This document shows positions 24,882 through 34,492 of a DNA stretch of 64,000 nucleotides, piece by piece. Under the pieces are notes generated by a model. The model was not told where the DNA came from. It was given only the letters and a program-made list of their open reading frames with translations, and did not search any database. A program made the translations under genes and the position numbers. Source of the stretch: an uncultured Lachnospiraceae bacterium (lineage in GTDB: Bacteria; Bacillota; Clostridia; Lachnospirales; Lachnospiraceae). The DNA is taken from positions 62,001 to 126,000 of the forward strand of contig CAKRJY010000006.1 in NCBI GenBank assembly GCA_934352055.1, in the 5' to 3' direction. The stretch's first letter is position 1, and each line of letters begins with the position of its first letter.

Positions 24882-24988
24882 GGTATTTATACCTCACTTT
24901 TTCATTTTTGTGTATTACTTGAGGTAGTATAACGAAATATATCCATGATGTCAAATTTAGCGACTACAGAAGCACATTGACGCCTTTG

Positions 24989-26401
24989 CTATTCCTGTTC
25001 TCTTTGCTTTGCTAATTCTGCGTAAACATCAACTAACCTTTCTTTGGAAAGCTTATATCCAAACGCCAGTAAAAAGAACATAATCAAAAGTACAATTGCA
25101 GGCACAAGTGTCGCCATATCATATAATCTTGTCACAACATCTGCTGACTGTTTGCTTGCATCAACGTTATATCCAATGACACCGAGTAAAATCGGTACAC
25201 CAACGCCAGCCAGAGTCTGTCCTAGTTTTCTTGTAAAAGAATACAATGCGTACGAAGTACCTTCCTCACGTCTTCCGGACAACAATTCATGATAATCAAT
25301 AACATCCATGACCAGCGCCCACACTTCCAGAGTCAAAAATGTCTGCCCCGCACCAGAGAAAAACAATAGTGCCATAAAAATGTAAGGATTATGCACTGCT
25401 GCGGTGAACTTTAAAAAGTACATCAAAAAGTTAATCACTGCTGCAAATGCCAATCCAAAAGCACAAATTTCTTTTTTTCCAAACTTTCGTACCAATTTAT
25501 TGATGATTGGTAAAAATAAAGCCATCGGCACATATGTACATATCGTCACAAAACTGTAAAGACCCGGTTTTTGGTAAAAATTCAAAAACAGATAATTGTA
25601 TGTTGTCTGTGTATACATTTGAAATGCAATTAACAGCATCGATACCATGCAAAGAAAAATGAATGGTGGATTTTTTAAGAGATCACCAACGGTTCGGAAC
25701 ACATGCATTCCATCCTGTTTTTGTTTCGGTGGTATGGTAATACGTTCTTGTACATTTTTAAAATGTAAGCCATAAACGCCAATGGATACGACTGCAATAC
25801 AAAGTACTGCAAATCCTAATTTCGCCGGATCAAGCACTTTCGTCTCCGTTCCATCAGCTCCAATAACCGTAGAATATACAAGCAGTGGTAATAAAATCAT
25901 AGATGGAATATTACCAAAGCCAGCCCCAACAGACCGCCATACAGAAAGCGATGATCGTTCCATCGGATCGTCTGTCATAACAGATGCCAGTGACCCATAC
26001 GGAATATTTACGCCGGTATACATCATGCCATATAAAATATAAGTAATATACGCATAAATCAGATACTGATTCGTTGTAAGCCCCGGAATTTTAACAAACA
26101 TTAATACCGCAGCCACAGCAAGTGGAATGGATGCCCACATAACATAAGGGCGAAATCGTCCCCATTTTGTTGGTTTTCTTGAATCAATAAATCCACCCCA
26201 TAAAGGATCATTGATTGCATCCCAGATTCTGGCAACCAGCATCAAAATCGTAATCTGTGCTAACGGAATATGCAGACAGTCTGTATAAAACATTGTCAAA
26301 AATGATGATATCAGTGAAAATGTCAAAACACCTCCAAAATCACCACATGCATATGCCATCTTCTCTTTTGTCTTTAGTCCATGTGTTTGTTTTTCCCCCA
26401 T
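24989..26401 (-). CDS. Second GPH-family sugar:cation symporter
   Basis: 470 residues, about 12 membrane segments, starting GEKQTHGLKTKEKMAYACGD. The GPH hallmarks LMLVARIWDAINDPLWGGF and KWGRFRPYVMWASIP lie near residues 45-85 and DVIDYHELLSGRREEGT in the second half. GGAGAG selects the ATG at 26401. It is divergent from a carboxylesterase; the shared 222-bp region holds a TTGATATATCAA palindrome (26485-26496). The pair may import and deacylate an esterified oligosaccharide or glucuronide, which is inference. Confidence 0.92.
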   Translation of the reverse strand: MGEKQTHGLKTKEKMAYACGDFGGVLTFSLISSFLTMFYTDCLHIPLAQITILMLVARIWDAINDPLWGGFIDSRKPTKWGRFRPYVMWASIPLAVAAVLMFVKIPGLTTNQYLIYAYITYILYGMMYTGVNIPYGSLASVMTDDPMERSSLSVWRSVGAGFGNIPSMILLPLLVYSTVIGADGTETKVLDPAKLGFAVLCIAVVSIGVYGLHFKNVQERITIPPKQKQDGMHVFRTVGDLLKNPPFIFLCMVSMLLIAFQMYTQTTYNYLFLNFYQKPGLYSFVTICTYVPMALFLPIINKLVRKFGKKEICAFGLAFAAVINFLMYFLKFTAAVHNPYIFMALLFFSGAGQTFLTLEVWALVMDVIDYHELLSGRREEGTSYALYSFTRKLGQTLAGVGVPILLGVIGYNVDASKQSADVVTRLYDMATLVPAIVLLIMFFLLAFGYKLSKERLVDVYAELAKQREQE

Positions 26402-26484
26402 TATAACTCTCCTTTTCCTATGATAAAATGTCACAAGTTATATTAATTAACTCGTTTAATTTATTACATTTTACTACTTTAGTA

Positions 26485-26496
26485 TTGATATATCAA
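26485..26496. promoter_or_regulatory. Perfect 12-bp palindrome between symporter and esterase genes
   Basis: TTGATATATCAA in the divergent control region; operator-like, regulator unknown. A further AT-rich imperfect palindrome (TTAATTAA area) lies near 26440. Confidence 0.4.
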
Positions 26497-26547
26497 GATT
26501 ATTTGTGCATGTTTTTCATTATTTTTTAACTCTTTTAAAAATTTATG

Positions 26548-26574
26548 TGCAAATGCTTTCTAACGTGCTAAAAT
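26548..26574 (+). promoter_or_regulatory. Extended -10 promoter of the esterase with cre-like box
   Basis: TGC-TAAAAT (26566-26574) is an extended -10 element. TGCAAATGCTTTCT (26548-26561) matches the catabolite response element TGNAANCGNWNNCW with one central mismatch and sits over the promoter, as expected for CcpA repression. Confidence 0.4.
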
Positions 26575-26623
26575 ACAAACAGGATATTTTTCATCTGCAA
26601 ACAGACAAAATAAGGAGGCATCT

Positions 26624-27964
26624 ATGGAAAACTTCGTTACAACCCAAACCCGCTGCGGTGATATTCGCGGTATACACTGCGACGGCTATCATAAATATTT
26701 AGGAGTTCGCTATGCAACCGCCGAGCGTTTTGCCTATGCCACTCCTGTAACAAAATGGGACGGCATCTATGATGCCACACACTATGGTAATGTGTGTCCG
26801 CAAAATCGTACCTTCTATGAACATCTGGAAATTCCAGAGCGCCTGTTCTACCACAATGAATTTCGACAGGATCAAATCTTCCATTATGATGAAGATTGTC
26901 TGAATCTGAATATTTTTTCCCCCGATGGAACCGGTCCATTTCCTGTACTCGTTTTCATTCATGGTGGCGGATTTGACTCCGGTGCCAATTATGATAGTGC
27001 CATCGATGGTGCGGCTTATGCCAAACGTGGCATCGTTTTTGTATCCATTCATTATCGTGTAAGTATCTTTGGATATTTTACACATCCAGACATCCAGCGT
27101 GCTTATGGGCGCGATGGCAATTTTGGTCTGGATGACCAGTTCACTGCACTGCAATGGATCAAGGAAAACATTGCCGATTACCAGGGCGATGCCAATAATA
27201 TAACTGTCATGGGACAAAGTGCCGGTGCAATCTCCATCCAATATTTAAGCCTTAGTCCCAAATGTGATGGTCTCTATCAACGCGCTATTATGTTATCCGG
27301 AGGTGGCATGTTTCCAAAATTTGCACTTCCGCGTGCTTCTGCAAACACCCATGCATACTGGGCAGACTTCATGCAGACTGCCGGCGTAACCGATTTAGAC
27401 AGTTTAAAAAAATTAGATACGCACTCCATCTTTACCGCAATAGAAAACCTAAAATCACGTCGTAAAGATAACACGTACAATACCATGCCTGTTGTGGATG
27501 GCTACCTGATCAGTGCACCCGTGGACACCTTGATTTCGCATCCACTTCCCATTGATTATATGCTTGGTTACACAAATAATGATATGTATGCCATCATTAT
27601 GGGATATATATCCCACAAATATGCTCGAGAAAATCATGCCTATCTGTATTATTTTGATATTGATGCTCCTGGGTCTGATCACAATGGTGCCTTTCACTCC
27701 TGTGATTTGCGATATGTATTCGGAACACTGCAAAAGTCGCATCGTCCATATGACCGGGAGGATACCCTTGTCTCTGACATGATGATCCGTTACATCTCCT
27801 CTTTTGTAAAAAACGGTGATCCAAATCAAGCCTCTTTACCACAGTGGAAGAAAGCCGGACATCAGGCGCTTCATATCCAAAAGCCTGCACGTTGCATTAC
27901 CATGGGTTCTGCAAACTGGTTAAAACTATTGTATAACACATTGACAAAAGGCGATCCCAAATAG
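26624..27964 (+). CDS. Type-B carboxylesterase family protein
   Basis: 446-residue alpha/beta hydrolase of the carboxylesterase/para-nitrobenzyl esterase family. Visible are the EDCLNLNIFSPDG segment, the oxyanion HGGGFDSG, the nucleophile elbow GQSAGAISIQ and a late His region (DHNGAFHSCDLRYVFGTL). No signal peptide, so it acts in the cytoplasm. AAGGAGG precedes the ATG. Divergent from a GPH sugar symporter, suggesting removal of acyl or aryl ester groups from an imported glycoside; the true substrate is unknown. The terminator at 27947-27975 includes its stop codon. Confidence 0.9.
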   Translation: MENFVTTQTRCGDIRGIHCDGYHKYLGVRYATAERFAYATPVTKWDGIYDATHYGNVCPQNRTFYEHLEIPERLFYHNEFRQDQIFHYDEDCLNLNIFSPDGTGPFPVLVFIHGGGFDSGANYDSAIDGAAYAKRGIVFVSIHYRVSIFGYFTHPDIQRAYGRDGNFGLDDQFTALQWIKENIADYQGDANNITVMGQSAGAISIQYLSLSPKCDGLYQRAIMLSGGGMFPKFALPRASANTHAYWADFMQTAGVTDLDSLKKLDTHSIFTAIENLKSRRKDNTYNTMPVVDGYLISAPVDTLISHPLPIDYMLGYTNNDMYAIIMGYISHKYARENHAYLYYFDIDAPGSDHNGAFHSCDLRYVFGTLQKSHRPYDREDTLVSDMMIRYISSFVKNGDPNQASLPQWKKAGHQALHIQKPARCITMGSANWLKLLYNTLTKGDPK

Positions 27965-27975
27965 GGACCGCCTTT
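27947..27975. terminator. Bidirectional terminator between esterase and UvrD-like helicase
   Basis: Stem AAAGGCGATCCC / GGGACCGCCTTT around AAATA, followed by T-run; used by both convergent genes. Confidence 0.8.
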
Positions 27976-30072
27976 TTACTCATCATCTTCCAATACCAGA
28001 TTCCCGGATAAAAACACATTCGGATAGGCAAACGTCTTGTTTACGCCCGCAAACGATATACGGATTTTTCCTGTTTCTTCGGAAACCGAACCCACTTCAC
28101 CTCGCCCATACCGGCTATGAATGACCATATCGCCTCTCTGCACTTTCGGAATGATTCTACCGGATTCTTTCCGTTTTTCTTTGCTATATGTTTTTGTTTC
28201 GGGCAACAACTCACCAAGAAACGTAGATTTTGTCTTTCCTCGGAAAAGAATTAAATTTTCTTTTGCTCTCGTAATTCCCACATAGAACAATCGTCGTTCT
28301 TCTTCGTAGGCTGCAATTTCTTCCCGGGATGCCCTGCGATAGGAAGTCAGTGCTGTCTCCGGAAAGAGCCCATCTGCTACATCCAAAAGATACACCGTAT
28401 CATATTCCAAGCCCTTACTCGAATGAATGGTGGAAAGAACCATTTTTGCTTGGCTGTCATTTTCCTTTGAACGTAATGTTTCTTCCAACTCATCCAAATG
28501 TGCAACAAAGGAAAGTGGCGATTCCACGCCCTCCGCAAGCATCTGTAAAATCTCTGTTTTTGTATTTTTCAGACGTGTGCGCTCCACATAGTCCAAATAG
28601 CCCATGGGATTTAAAATCCGAAACAGTGCTTTGGGCGCTGATTCCCGCATCATATTTACCATATGCGTTCGCATCGCTTTGATTTTACCTGCTGTCCAAT
28701 TGCCCTCTCCATAATATTCCAATGCCACGTCAAACACACTGCTTTCATCCCGTCGCGCCTTTGCACAAATAGCTTCCGCATCTGCTCTTTTCATAAAAAA
28801 CTGTAATTTGTAGTATATCTGCATAAAACGCTTTGTATCCGTTGTATCGGCTGCAAACATAATAATATTTCGAATATCATTTACAATGCGATGTGTAAAA
28901 AATGAAATTTCTGCATTCTTCATGCGATAAGGAATCCCATGTTTTTCAAGCAAATCGATCAATGGCAGCGCACTTTCATTATCCCGGTATAAAACTGCTG
29001 TCGTCTGCTGATCTTCTGCCGCCTCATCCATCAGACTGCGCGCCACCTTTAACAAATAGCCGTACTGACCTTTTCGTCGCACTACATCCACGGTGCGAAT
29101 CTGACTCGTTGCAGGGTGAGATGGATACATATGTTTTTCATGACGCAATGTATTCTTTTGAATGAAAGCATCTGCCGCCGCAACAATATTGGCATTGGAA
29201 CGATAATTTGTCTCCATCAGCAGTACGGATGCATGCGCATATTGCTTTTCAAACGAAAGCAATGCCTCCGGATAGGCTGCACGAAATCCATATATGCTCT
29301 GATCTTCATCACCGACCATAAAAATATGCGCATCTTTTTGCGCTAAAAGCGCAATAATAGCATGCTGAATTTTTGACGTGTCCTGTGCCTCATCCACACA
29401 CAGATAGTGATATTGTCTTTGAAATGCTTCCAGCAGCTCCGGCGCACTCCGAAACATGTTGTACGCATACACCATCTGGTCATCAAAATCCATCAGATTG
29501 CGTGCCCGCAGCTCTTTACGATACCGCTGATAAATTTCAACCAGATCGTATTCTGCTTCCTCACCAAACGCTTGGATCTCTTTTTCCGATAACATCCGAT
29601 TCTTTATAAACGTAATACGTGTTGCAAGATCTGACAAATCATTTTCACTCGGAAAGTCCCGCTCTACCTGCTGGTATAGCATCGCTAAAATCTTTGCCTT
29701 TTCACTCTCGTCACTTAAAAGCGAAAACGCAGCTTTTCCCACCATACGACTATATATCGCAATTGCCTTGGCACAAATACCATTGATTGTGCGAAACTCC
29801 ACGCGGCTTGCCAGTTCTTTGCCAAACATGCGCTCACAACGGCTATACATATCATTTTTTGCTGCCACATTATAGGTGACAACCAGTATTTCTTCCGGCG
29901 TAATACCTTTACAATAAACCATATAACCAATGCGCGTCACCAGAACCGTTGTCTTACCAGATCCAGGCACTGCCAAAAGAAGTGTTGGCCGCTCTACCGC
30001 CTGCACTGCCTTCCACTGCTGTTCGTTCAAATCCATATGAAATTTTTTGATAAATTCTTCAAAAGTCAACAT
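27976..30072 (-). CDS. UvrD/PcrA-type superfamily 1 DNA helicase
   Basis: 698-residue 3'-5' helicase with all SF1A motifs: Walker A AVPGSGKTT, motif II VDEAQDTS, motif III GDEDQSIYGFRAA, motif IV ETNYRSN, motif V STIHSSKGLEYDTV and motif VI FYVGITRAKENL. The C-terminal 50 residues (GDMVIHSRYGRGEV) look like the Tudor-like tail that binds RNA polymerase in PcrA. It is shorter than PcrA (about 740), so it is probably a paralogue for repair rather than the main PcrA. The ribosome site ahead of the ATG is weak. The upstream PucR regulator ends 33 bp away and may be cotranscribed. Confidence 0.93.
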   Translation of the reverse strand: MLTFEEFIKKFHMDLNEQQWKAVQAVERPTLLLAVPGSGKTTVLVTRIGYMVYCKGITPEEILVVTYNVAAKNDMYSRCERMFGKELASRVEFRTINGICAKAIAIYSRMVGKAAFSLLSDESEKAKILAMLYQQVERDFPSENDLSDLATRITFIKNRMLSEKEIQAFGEEAEYDLVEIYQRYRKELRARNLMDFDDQMVYAYNMFRSAPELLEAFQRQYHYLCVDEAQDTSKIQHAIIALLAQKDAHIFMVGDEDQSIYGFRAAYPEALLSFEKQYAHASVLLMETNYRSNANIVAAADAFIQKNTLRHEKHMYPSHPATSQIRTVDVVRRKGQYGYLLKVARSLMDEAAEDQQTTAVLYRDNESALPLIDLLEKHGIPYRMKNAEISFFTHRIVNDIRNIIMFAADTTDTKRFMQIYYKLQFFMKRADAEAICAKARRDESSVFDVALEYYGEGNWTAGKIKAMRTHMVNMMRESAPKALFRILNPMGYLDYVERTRLKNTKTEILQMLAEGVESPLSFVAHLDELEETLRSKENDSQAKMVLSTIHSSKGLEYDTVYLLDVADGLFPETALTSYRRASREEIAAYEEERRLFYVGITRAKENLILFRGKTKSTFLGELLPETKTYSKEKRKESGRIIPKVQRGDMVIHSRYGRGEVGSVSEETGKIRISFAGVNKTFAYPNVFLSGNLVLEDDE

Positions 30073-30105
30073 AATCTATACCATACCATAGAAACGGATA
30101 TCCTT

Positions 30106-31263
30106 CTACATTTCCCTGCGGACAATCAGACACGCCAGATAATACTGCATACGTTCCTCTCCGGATTCCAGGTCGCATCCCAACAATTCTTTGATTTTAC
30201 CCATGCGATAAACAATCGTGTTTTTATGGATAAACATTTCATCTGCCACCGATTTCACGCTTCCATTGTGCTTCAGATAACAAAAAAGTGTTTCCACAAG
30301 TTCCGATTTTTTATCCGTATCACCAGAAAGCAATGGGGCTAACATATCCTTTCCCATCTGCTCTAGCAGCAGCGTATCATGCACGGAATATAAAATGCGT
30401 TCCGTTCCCAGATCATCAAATCGCGTAAATGTCTTATGCTTTCGCATGGCAACCCGAATCGCATATTCCGCTCTTGCAAAAGAAATATGCACATTTGAAA
30501 TGTCCAAAACAGCGGATCCTTCTCCACAATATATCGTCTTGTCCGGCATACGATGTCTGGTTCTTTTCAAAAAGCCTTGAATAATATCTTCTTTTTGGGC
30601 TTCGCTTACCTCATTGATAATCACCGCAAAATAACCATTGTAGTAAAAGAAATGGGCGTTGTGCGACACATTTTCCATGTAGATTTGCAGACGGTAGCCA
30701 ATACGTTTTCGATCGAGCGTATCCATACTGTCCAGCCCCTCTGTGGTGATCAGAACCACCTGGAATTTACCATCCACATCAAAGGAAGCAGATAGCTTCT
30801 CACGATATTCCTTCACACGATGTGGCTCTTCAATCGATTTGATAAATGCCGCTGATATTTGCTCGTCCGTCTCTGTCTGCAGAAAAATTCGCACTGTCAG
30901 ATCTTTGATCATTTCTGACATCTCAATCACCCATGGCACCTCAATCAAGGGCAGATCGTTTTCATCACAATATTCTCGGACACTCTTTGGGATTGCTTTG
31001 AGATAATATCCTGTATTGATGATCAGACCTGCTGCATGATGACGGTTAAGGATGCCAACGAGCGTCAAAAGTTCCTCCTCTGTGTGAAAGCCGGCTCCCA
31101 TCGTTACCGCCAGTTCTTTCCCTTTAAAATTTTCCATAATCGTCGTATCTTCTACCATCAATAACCAGGAAATCGAATTCGCCCATCCGTTCTTTCCTGC
31201 CACCAGTTTCATCTTATACTTATCCTTCGCAATAATGAGCATATCTTCTACTGTAAATCCCAT
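30106..31263 (-). CDS. PucR/CdaR-family transcriptional regulator
   Basis: 385 residues: N-terminal PucR-like domain (GFTVEDMLIIAKDKY, ENFKGKELAVTMGAGF), central GGDEF-like/CdaR region, and C-terminal helix-turn-helix LKHNGSVKSVADEMFIHKNTIVYRMGKI in pieces, the PucR_HTH domain. Relatives control purine catabolism or amino-acid use. AAAGGGG precedes the ATG. No obvious target lies next to it, apart from the UvrD-like helicase downstream; the purine genes at 0-3 kb and 22 kb are possible distant targets. Confidence 0.88.
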   Translation of the reverse strand: MGFTVEDMLIIAKDKYKMKLVAGKNGWANSISWLLMVEDTTIMENFKGKELAVTMGAGFHTEEELLTLVGILNRHHAAGLIINTGYYLKAIPKSVREYCDENDLPLIEVPWVIEMSEMIKDLTVRIFLQTETDEQISAAFIKSIEEPHRVKEYREKLSASFDVDGKFQVVLITTEGLDSMDTLDRKRIGYRLQIYMENVSHNAHFFYYNGYFAVIINEVSEAQKEDIIQGFLKRTRHRMPDKTIYCGEGSAVLDISNVHISFARAEYAIRVAMRKHKTFTRFDDLGTERILYSVHDTLLLEQMGKDMLAPLLSGDTDKKSELVETLFCYLKHNGSVKSVADEMFIHKNTIVYRMGKIKELLGCDLESGEERMQYYLACLIVRREM

Positions 31264-31463
31264 CGTATCCCCTTTCTACGGTCTGCGCGTACAACTGTTT
31301 TTCCTTGCGAAACAGTATACCATTTTTTTGTGATGTTGTCACAATTTTTTCATGTTTTTTCAAGTTTACAACCCATAGCATCCTATCTTTATTGTGCTAC
31401 AATATAGTTACAAAAGAAAAGAGGTTCGACATAGTTCGAAAATAATCGACGGAGGTGTTTGGT

Positions 31464-31628
31464 ATGCTTACAGTAGGTTACGTAGATAGTTTAGAAAAAC
31501 TTAGATTTAGTACTCCTACTCCAGAGTGGGTAAAGACTGAGCGCTATGATTATTGCGATCAGTTAGTAACAAGAAAGGAAAATTTTTTCTTGATGATATC
31601 GCAGTTCTTTTCTAAATTATTTCGCTAA
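31464..31628 (+). CDS. Orphan 54-residue protein
   Basis: Begins MLTVGYVDSLEKLRF and ends with an aromatic stretch FFLMISQFFSKLFR. CGGAGGTG is spaced eight bases from the ATG, a strong ribosome site, and a perfect terminator follows at 31665-31690, so this is a complete one-gene unit of about 165 bp divergent from the PucR gene. Codon use is ordinary. The C-terminal 15 residues are amphipathic or membrane-seeking with one Cys upstream. No family recognised; could be a small regulatory protein, toxin-like peptide or a secreted signal. Confidence 0.6.
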   Translation: MLTVGYVDSLEKLRFSTPTPEWVKTERYDYCDQLVTRKENFFLMISQFFSKLFR

Positions 31629-31664
31629 TTTCACATCTTTTTAATATTTTTTCCTTTAATAAAA

Positions 31665-31690
31665 ACGCCTGACGGTAATCCGTCAGGCGT
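31665..31690. terminator. Strong bidirectional terminator
   Basis: Perfect 11-bp stem ACGCCTGACGG / CCGTCAGGCGT around TAAT, with A-run before and T-run after. Serves the 54-residue gene on plus and ddh on minus. Confidence 0.9.
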
Positions 31691-31738
31691 TTTGCTTTGT
31701 CTCTTTTTCATCTGCTAAAGGAAATATTCCCTTATCTC

Positions 31739-32719
31739 TTACAACATGTGTGCTCTTAAATCTTCTGCTGACATCGGGCTAAGATATGACGGTGCAATAT
31801 CAAACACGGTCTTACAGCCGGTCGTTCCTTCCTCTGCCAGACGATTGATTGCTCTTGCAAATGCAAGAATAACAGAAGATGTAAATTCCGGATTGGAATC
31901 CAATTTCAAACTGTATTCGATGACATGCTTATGTTCTTTTTCCAGACCTGTCACACCTGTACGGAATACAAATCCGCCATGTGGTATACCGGCATGATCT
32001 CTTTCAAACTCTTCTTCCGTAATAAAATGTACGGTTGTATCATAATCTGCAAAGTAATTTGGCATTGTCTTGATTTCTTCTTCAATCTTAGCAAGATCTG
32101 CCCCTTCTTCTGCTACCACAAAACATTCTCTTGTATGCTTCTGTCTTATTGAAAGCTCCGGATTTTGTCCTAAGCGAACAGCTTCTAAAGCACTTTCTAC
32201 CGGGATGGTGTATTGCTTTCCATTTTTTACGCCGGCTACGCGACGGATTGCATCCGAATGTCCCTGACTAACACCCTTGCCCCAGAACGTATAATCCTGT
32301 CCCTCCGGCAAAACAGCAGAACCATACAAACGCATCAAAGAAAACATTCCCGGATCCCATCCGCAAGAAATCAATGCTACATGACCATGTTCTTTTGCAA
32401 CACGATCCACTTCTGCAAAATGTTCCGGAATTCTTGCATGTGTATCAAAACTGTCAATGACATTAAAATACTTTGCATATTCCGGTGTCTGCTTTGGCAG
32501 ATCTGTTGCAGAGCCACCACATAAAACCAACACATCAATCTGGTCTTTTAAAGCTTCTATATCATCTGTAGAATATACCTTTACGCCTTCTGTTGCAGGG
32601 ACAACTGTTTTTGGATCACGTCTTGTAATAATGCAAGTCAACTCCATGTCCGGGTTCTGACGGATTGCGCTTTCCACACCACGTCCTAAATTACCATATC
32701 CTAAAATTCCTACTTTCAT
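31739..32719 (-). CDS. ddh: meso-Diaminopimelate dehydrogenase
   Basis: NADPH-dependent enzyme that aminates tetrahydrodipicolinate directly to meso-DAP for lysine and peptidoglycan. The 326-residue protein starts with the Rossmann motif GILGYGNLGRGVE and has the family segments VLCGGSATDLP, SCGWDPGMFSLMRL, GKGVSQGHSDAIRRV and the substrate loop HGGFVFRTG. CGGAGG precedes the ATG. It stands alone between two divergently or separately transcribed units. The single-step dehydrogenase route is common in Lachnospiraceae. Confidence 0.95.
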   Translation of the reverse strand: MKVGILGYGNLGRGVESAIRQNPDMELTCIITRRDPKTVVPATEGVKVYSTDDIEALKDQIDVLVLCGGSATDLPKQTPEYAKYFNVIDSFDTHARIPEHFAEVDRVAKEHGHVALISCGWDPGMFSLMRLYGSAVLPEGQDYTFWGKGVSQGHSDAIRRVAGVKNGKQYTIPVESALEAVRLGQNPELSIRQKHTRECFVVAEEGADLAKIEEEIKTMPNYFADYDTTVHFITEEEFERDHAGIPHGGFVFRTGVTGLEKEHKHVIEYSLKLDSNPEFTSSVILAFARAINRLAEEGTTGCKTVFDIAPSYLSPMSAEDLRAHML

Positions 32720-32754
32720 AATGATACCTCCGTATTGTATATTTTTTCCTGTTG

Positions 32755-34389
32755 TTAGGAAAAATCTCCTAAAATAAAATCGTCCTTTGTGCCTCGCTTT
32801 ACCTCATAAAGCATGCGGTCTGCCGCAGCCAGAAAATCCCACAAACGATTTACCGCAAGTGGCTTTTTATGACAACACCCTTGTGACAAGGTGACATAAT
32901 TGACACCCAATGGGCTCTTTTCTGCCAATGGAATCTTATGAACACTCTCCTTTAAATCTTTCATGCAGGCGATAACTTCTTCTTCATTCTTTCCATCATA
33001 GACAATGACAAATTCATCTCCGCCATAACGCCCTGCAAAAACTCCCTCGTGTCGTTGCATAACCGAATAAAGAACATTGGCTACTTCTACAAGATAACGG
33101 TCTCCTTCCATGTGACCAAGGGAATCATTGATACTTTTAAAGTTATCTACATCAAGAATCTCCACGCCAACATAATGCTCTTCTTTGATTGCTTTTGCCA
33201 AAACCGTCTCCGCATAACTATGCCAATAGGAACGATTTGGAAGTCCTGTCAACGTATCATGGTTTGATTTGATTAGAAGCTCTGCATTCTTTGCCGAAAT
33301 TTCCTCCTGCGCCAGTCGCATGCATCGTCTCTCTTTATGTGCTGTCTCTGCCTGCAAAACAGATTCCATATTGTAGACGTCATTATTCCGATAATACTCC
33401 ATAAAAAGCTCTGTGTATTCCTCAAACCCTTCATGATCGTGCAGGATTTTTGCACATTTGATACGCTTCATCAGAAACTGGCTGTAAAGATAAAAAGCTG
33501 CCTTGTCTTTTTCGCACTTAGCCATATAATAATCCAGAATTTCCACAGTCTGATAATAACGTTCCATCTTCATGTGTAAAGCGATATAGAACATAATATC
33601 ATCTATATAATCTGTATAATTGTCACTTTGATGGAAATATATCTGTGCTGTCTTCAGTTGGCGCTCACATTCTTCCTGATCACCTACAGCAAACGCTACA
33701 TTTGCCAAAAACGTGTGGATTCCAAAATCGTCTCGCGTCTGCTCGTATTGTTTCAATTCTTCCTCTGCTTCTCGCACGTGCTCTGCATATTCCTTGGCTT
33801 TTTCATAATCTGCCATGGCAAGATAACAATATCCCATGCTGCAAAGCAGACAGCTCAAATTACCGATTGCAATCGCTCGCGGCATATCCGGTGTTTCCTT
33901 GGTCAAATACTTAGCCGCTATATGGTAATAATGCAGTGCCCGTTCATAGCAGAAATGTTTTTGAAACAAATCCGCCAGGTTCGAACATGCCATTCCCTCC
34001 ACATAACGGATATCATGTTCTTCGCACAAATCAATGCAATCCATATAGCAGTCAACTGCACTTGTAAAATTACCAATCAATGCCGTATACACACCTAATA
34101 CATTATAGGAACGCGCCGCCATATAATATTCGCCTATACTCAGCTGGTACTTTATCCCTTCGCGCGCACAACTGATAGCGCTTACGCAATCATTATCAGA
34201 AGCATAAAACTGCATCATATAAAAATAAGCATAGGCAAACAATTCATCTGACGCCTCTTCCGCCGCATACGAAAAAAGTCGTTCACAGTATTCCCTGTAT
34301 TTATGATAATCCGGCGCATACTGCTGCCCAACTTTATCATGTAAAATCTGAACACACTCTTCAATTTTTGAATCATATGTATGGTTCAT
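32755..34389 (-). CDS. Soluble TPR-GGDEF diguanylate cyclase
   Basis: 544 residues: about 350 residues of TPR-like helical repeats (for example SYNVLGVYTALIGNFTSA and ACSNLADLFQKHFCYERA), a coiled linker, then a GGDEF domain with LDVDNFKSINDSLGHMEGD and the intact loop RYGGDEFVIVY. It should make cyclic di-GMP in response to a protein partner bound by the repeats. No membrane segment. AGGGAG selects the ATG at 34389. It is 103 bp behind the soluble histidine kinase and is the last gene of the luxS-mtnN-sensor array, possibly its output. Confidence 0.9.
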   Translation of the reverse strand: MNHTYDSKIEECVQILHDKVGQQYAPDYHKYREYCERLFSYAAEEASDELFAYAYFYMMQFYASDNDCVSAISCAREGIKYQLSIGEYYMAARSYNVLGVYTALIGNFTSAVDCYMDCIDLCEEHDIRYVEGMACSNLADLFQKHFCYERALHYYHIAAKYLTKETPDMPRAIAIGNLSCLLCSMGYCYLAMADYEKAKEYAEHVREAEEELKQYEQTRDDFGIHTFLANVAFAVGDQEECERQLKTAQIYFHQSDNYTDYIDDIMFYIALHMKMERYYQTVEILDYYMAKCEKDKAAFYLYSQFLMKRIKCAKILHDHEGFEEYTELFMEYYRNNDVYNMESVLQAETAHKERRCMRLAQEEISAKNAELLIKSNHDTLTGLPNRSYWHSYAETVLAKAIKEEHYVGVEILDVDNFKSINDSLGHMEGDRYLVEVANVLYSVMQRHEGVFAGRYGGDEFVIVYDGKNEEEVIACMKDLKESVHKIPLAEKSPLGVNYVTLSQGCCHKKPLAVNRLWDFLAAADRMLYEVKRGTKDDFILGDFS

Positions 34390-34492
34390 ACTACTGCTCC
34401 CTTTGTTTTGTATGTTTGTCACAACTAATCATATGACAATTTGGAAACTATGACAAGAAAAAACTTATTTTGTTCACAATTTTTTCTCGTCA

